This document shows positions 24,540 to 25,239 of a DNA stretch of 25,239 nt, in pieces (the first letter of the stretch is position 1; the number at the start of each line of letters is the position of its first letter). The stretch is taken from contig SXWC01000151.1 in assembly GCA_005789975.1 (NCBI GenBank), forward strand, positions 1-25,239, written 5' to 3'. The translations under genes and the position numbers were made by a program. This stretch comes from Planctomycetaceae bacterium. GTDB taxonomy: Bacteria; Planctomycetota; Planctomycetia; Pirellulales; UBA1268. Under the pieces are notes generated by a model. The model was not told the DNA's origin and did no database searches. It saw only the letters and a program-made list of their open reading frames with translations.

Positions 24540-25239
24540 ATGGACCTGCAGGCGTACCAGACAGAGGGCTTCCACGACGAGCTCTTCGACGCGTCGCTGC
24601 GTCCCCGGCCCGGCGCCGAACTGCTCGTCAGCCGACTCGCCGAAGCCTTTGATGGCGAACTCGCCGAACGGCAGCGGGCCGCCGACAAGACGCTTCTCAC
24701 GATGGGCATCACCTTCAACGTCTACGGCCACGAGGCCGGGACGGAGAAGATCTGGCCCTTCGACATCGTGCCACGGGTGATCGAGGCGGGGGAGTGGGCC
24801 GGCATCGAGCGGGGGCTCAAGCAGCGGATCCACGCGCTCAACCTCTTCATCGACGACATCTACAACGAGCGGCGGATCGTCACCGACGGCGTGGTGCCCG
24901 ACTGGCTCGTCGACTCGGGCAAGTGTTTCCGCGGTCCCTGTGCGGGGCTCAAGCCGCCCCGCGGCGTGTGGTGCCACATCACCGGCACCGATCTCGTCCG
25001 CGGCGGCGACGGCGTGATGTACGTCCTCGCGGACAATCTCCGCACCCCGTCGGGCGTGGCGTACGTGCTCGAGAATCGCGAGGTGATGAAGCGGACGTTT
25101 CCGCAGCTCTTCGCGGGCCAGCGGATCAGCCCGGTGGAAGACTACCCCGAGAAACTGCTGGCGATGCTCGAATACATCGCGCCGCCGCAGGCCCGTGACC
25201 CCACGGTCGTCGTGCTCACGCCGGGCATCTACAACTCCG
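24540..25239 (+). CDS. Circularly permuted ATP-grasp family protein (cut by window edge)
   Basis: The first 233 residues are present; the gene continues past the window. The start is ATG at 24540 (MDLQAYQTEGFHDELFD). Recognisable segments are TLLTMGITFNVYGHEAGTEKIWPFDIVPRVI, LKQRIHALNLFIDDIYNERRI, CAGLKPPRGVWCHITGTDLVR, MYVLADNLRTPSGVAYVLENR and, at the edge, VVLTPGIYNS. These are hallmarks of the DUF404/DUF407 (COG2308) proteins, a circularly permuted ATP-grasp fold expected to make an amide or peptide-like bond; the substrate is not established. In many bacteria this gene is followed by an alpha-E domain protein and a transglutaminase-like protease, so those would be the predicted next genes. 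The ATP-binding region lies mostly beyond the window. Confidence 0.9.
   Translation, partial: MDLQAYQTEGFHDELFDASLRPRPGAELLVSRLAEAFDGELAERQRAADKTLLTMGITFNVYGHEAGTEKIWPFDIVPRVIEAGEWAGIERGLKQRIHALNLFIDDIYNERRIVTDGVVPDWLVDSGKCFRGPCAGLKPPRGVWCHITGTDLVRGGDGVMYVLADNLRTPSGVAYVLENREVMKRTFPQLFAGQRISPVEDYPEKLLAMLEYIAPPQARDPTVVVLTPGIYNS

Overview
The window is a GC-rich, densely coded bacterial chromosome segment that most resembles Planctomycetota (Pirellulales-like). Pointers to this are weak or absent Shine-Dalgarno sites before many genes, large secreted proteins of unknown function, a Hanks-type kinase with the N-terminal helical segment common in planctomycetal kinases, and a GspL/PilM-type inner-membrane cluster built from unusually large proteins. 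The lineage is an inference from gene content. I saw no rRNA, tRNA, CRISPR array or phage gene.

Left part (1-8367): four genes of general metabolism and maintenance. On the minus strand, read from right to left, are mfd (transcription-repair coupling factor), a secreted parvulin-type peptidyl-prolyl isomerase and the 5' part of citrate synthase gltA, which runs off the left edge. On the plus strand, divergent from mfd, is ilvB (acetolactate synthase large subunit). The three gaps around these genes each carry a copy of one roughly 115-130 bp repeat able to form hairpins. The copy between mfd and the isomerase is split by a 302 bp MITE-like element with 19 bp terminal inverted repeats.

Middle part (8484-15476, minus strand): a four-gene operon with two ATGA stop/start overlaps and one 20 bp gap. 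It encodes a PilM-PilN fusion of GspL-like architecture, a PilO/GspM-like protein, a large single-pass membrane protein of unknown function, and a secreted HEAT-like alpha-helical protein. This looks like the inner-membrane platform of a type IV pilus or type II secretion machine. Its probable promoter has a perfect palindrome in the spacer. The operon converges on ilvB at a hairpin terminator.

Right part (15643-25239): a plus-strand operon of a GH38-related protein, cytidylate kinase (cmk) and a PlsC-type acyltransferase, each overlapping the next by ATGA. It converges on a 1008-residue secreted glycosidase-like protein on the minus strand. Divergent from that is a Ser/Thr kinase fused to a receiver-like domain that has lost its phospho-acceptor aspartate. 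The window ends inside a circularly permuted ATP-grasp gene.

The most unusual items are the repeat family with its nested MITE, the GspL-like fusion operon with two unrecognised partner proteins, and the kinase-pseudoreceiver fusion.
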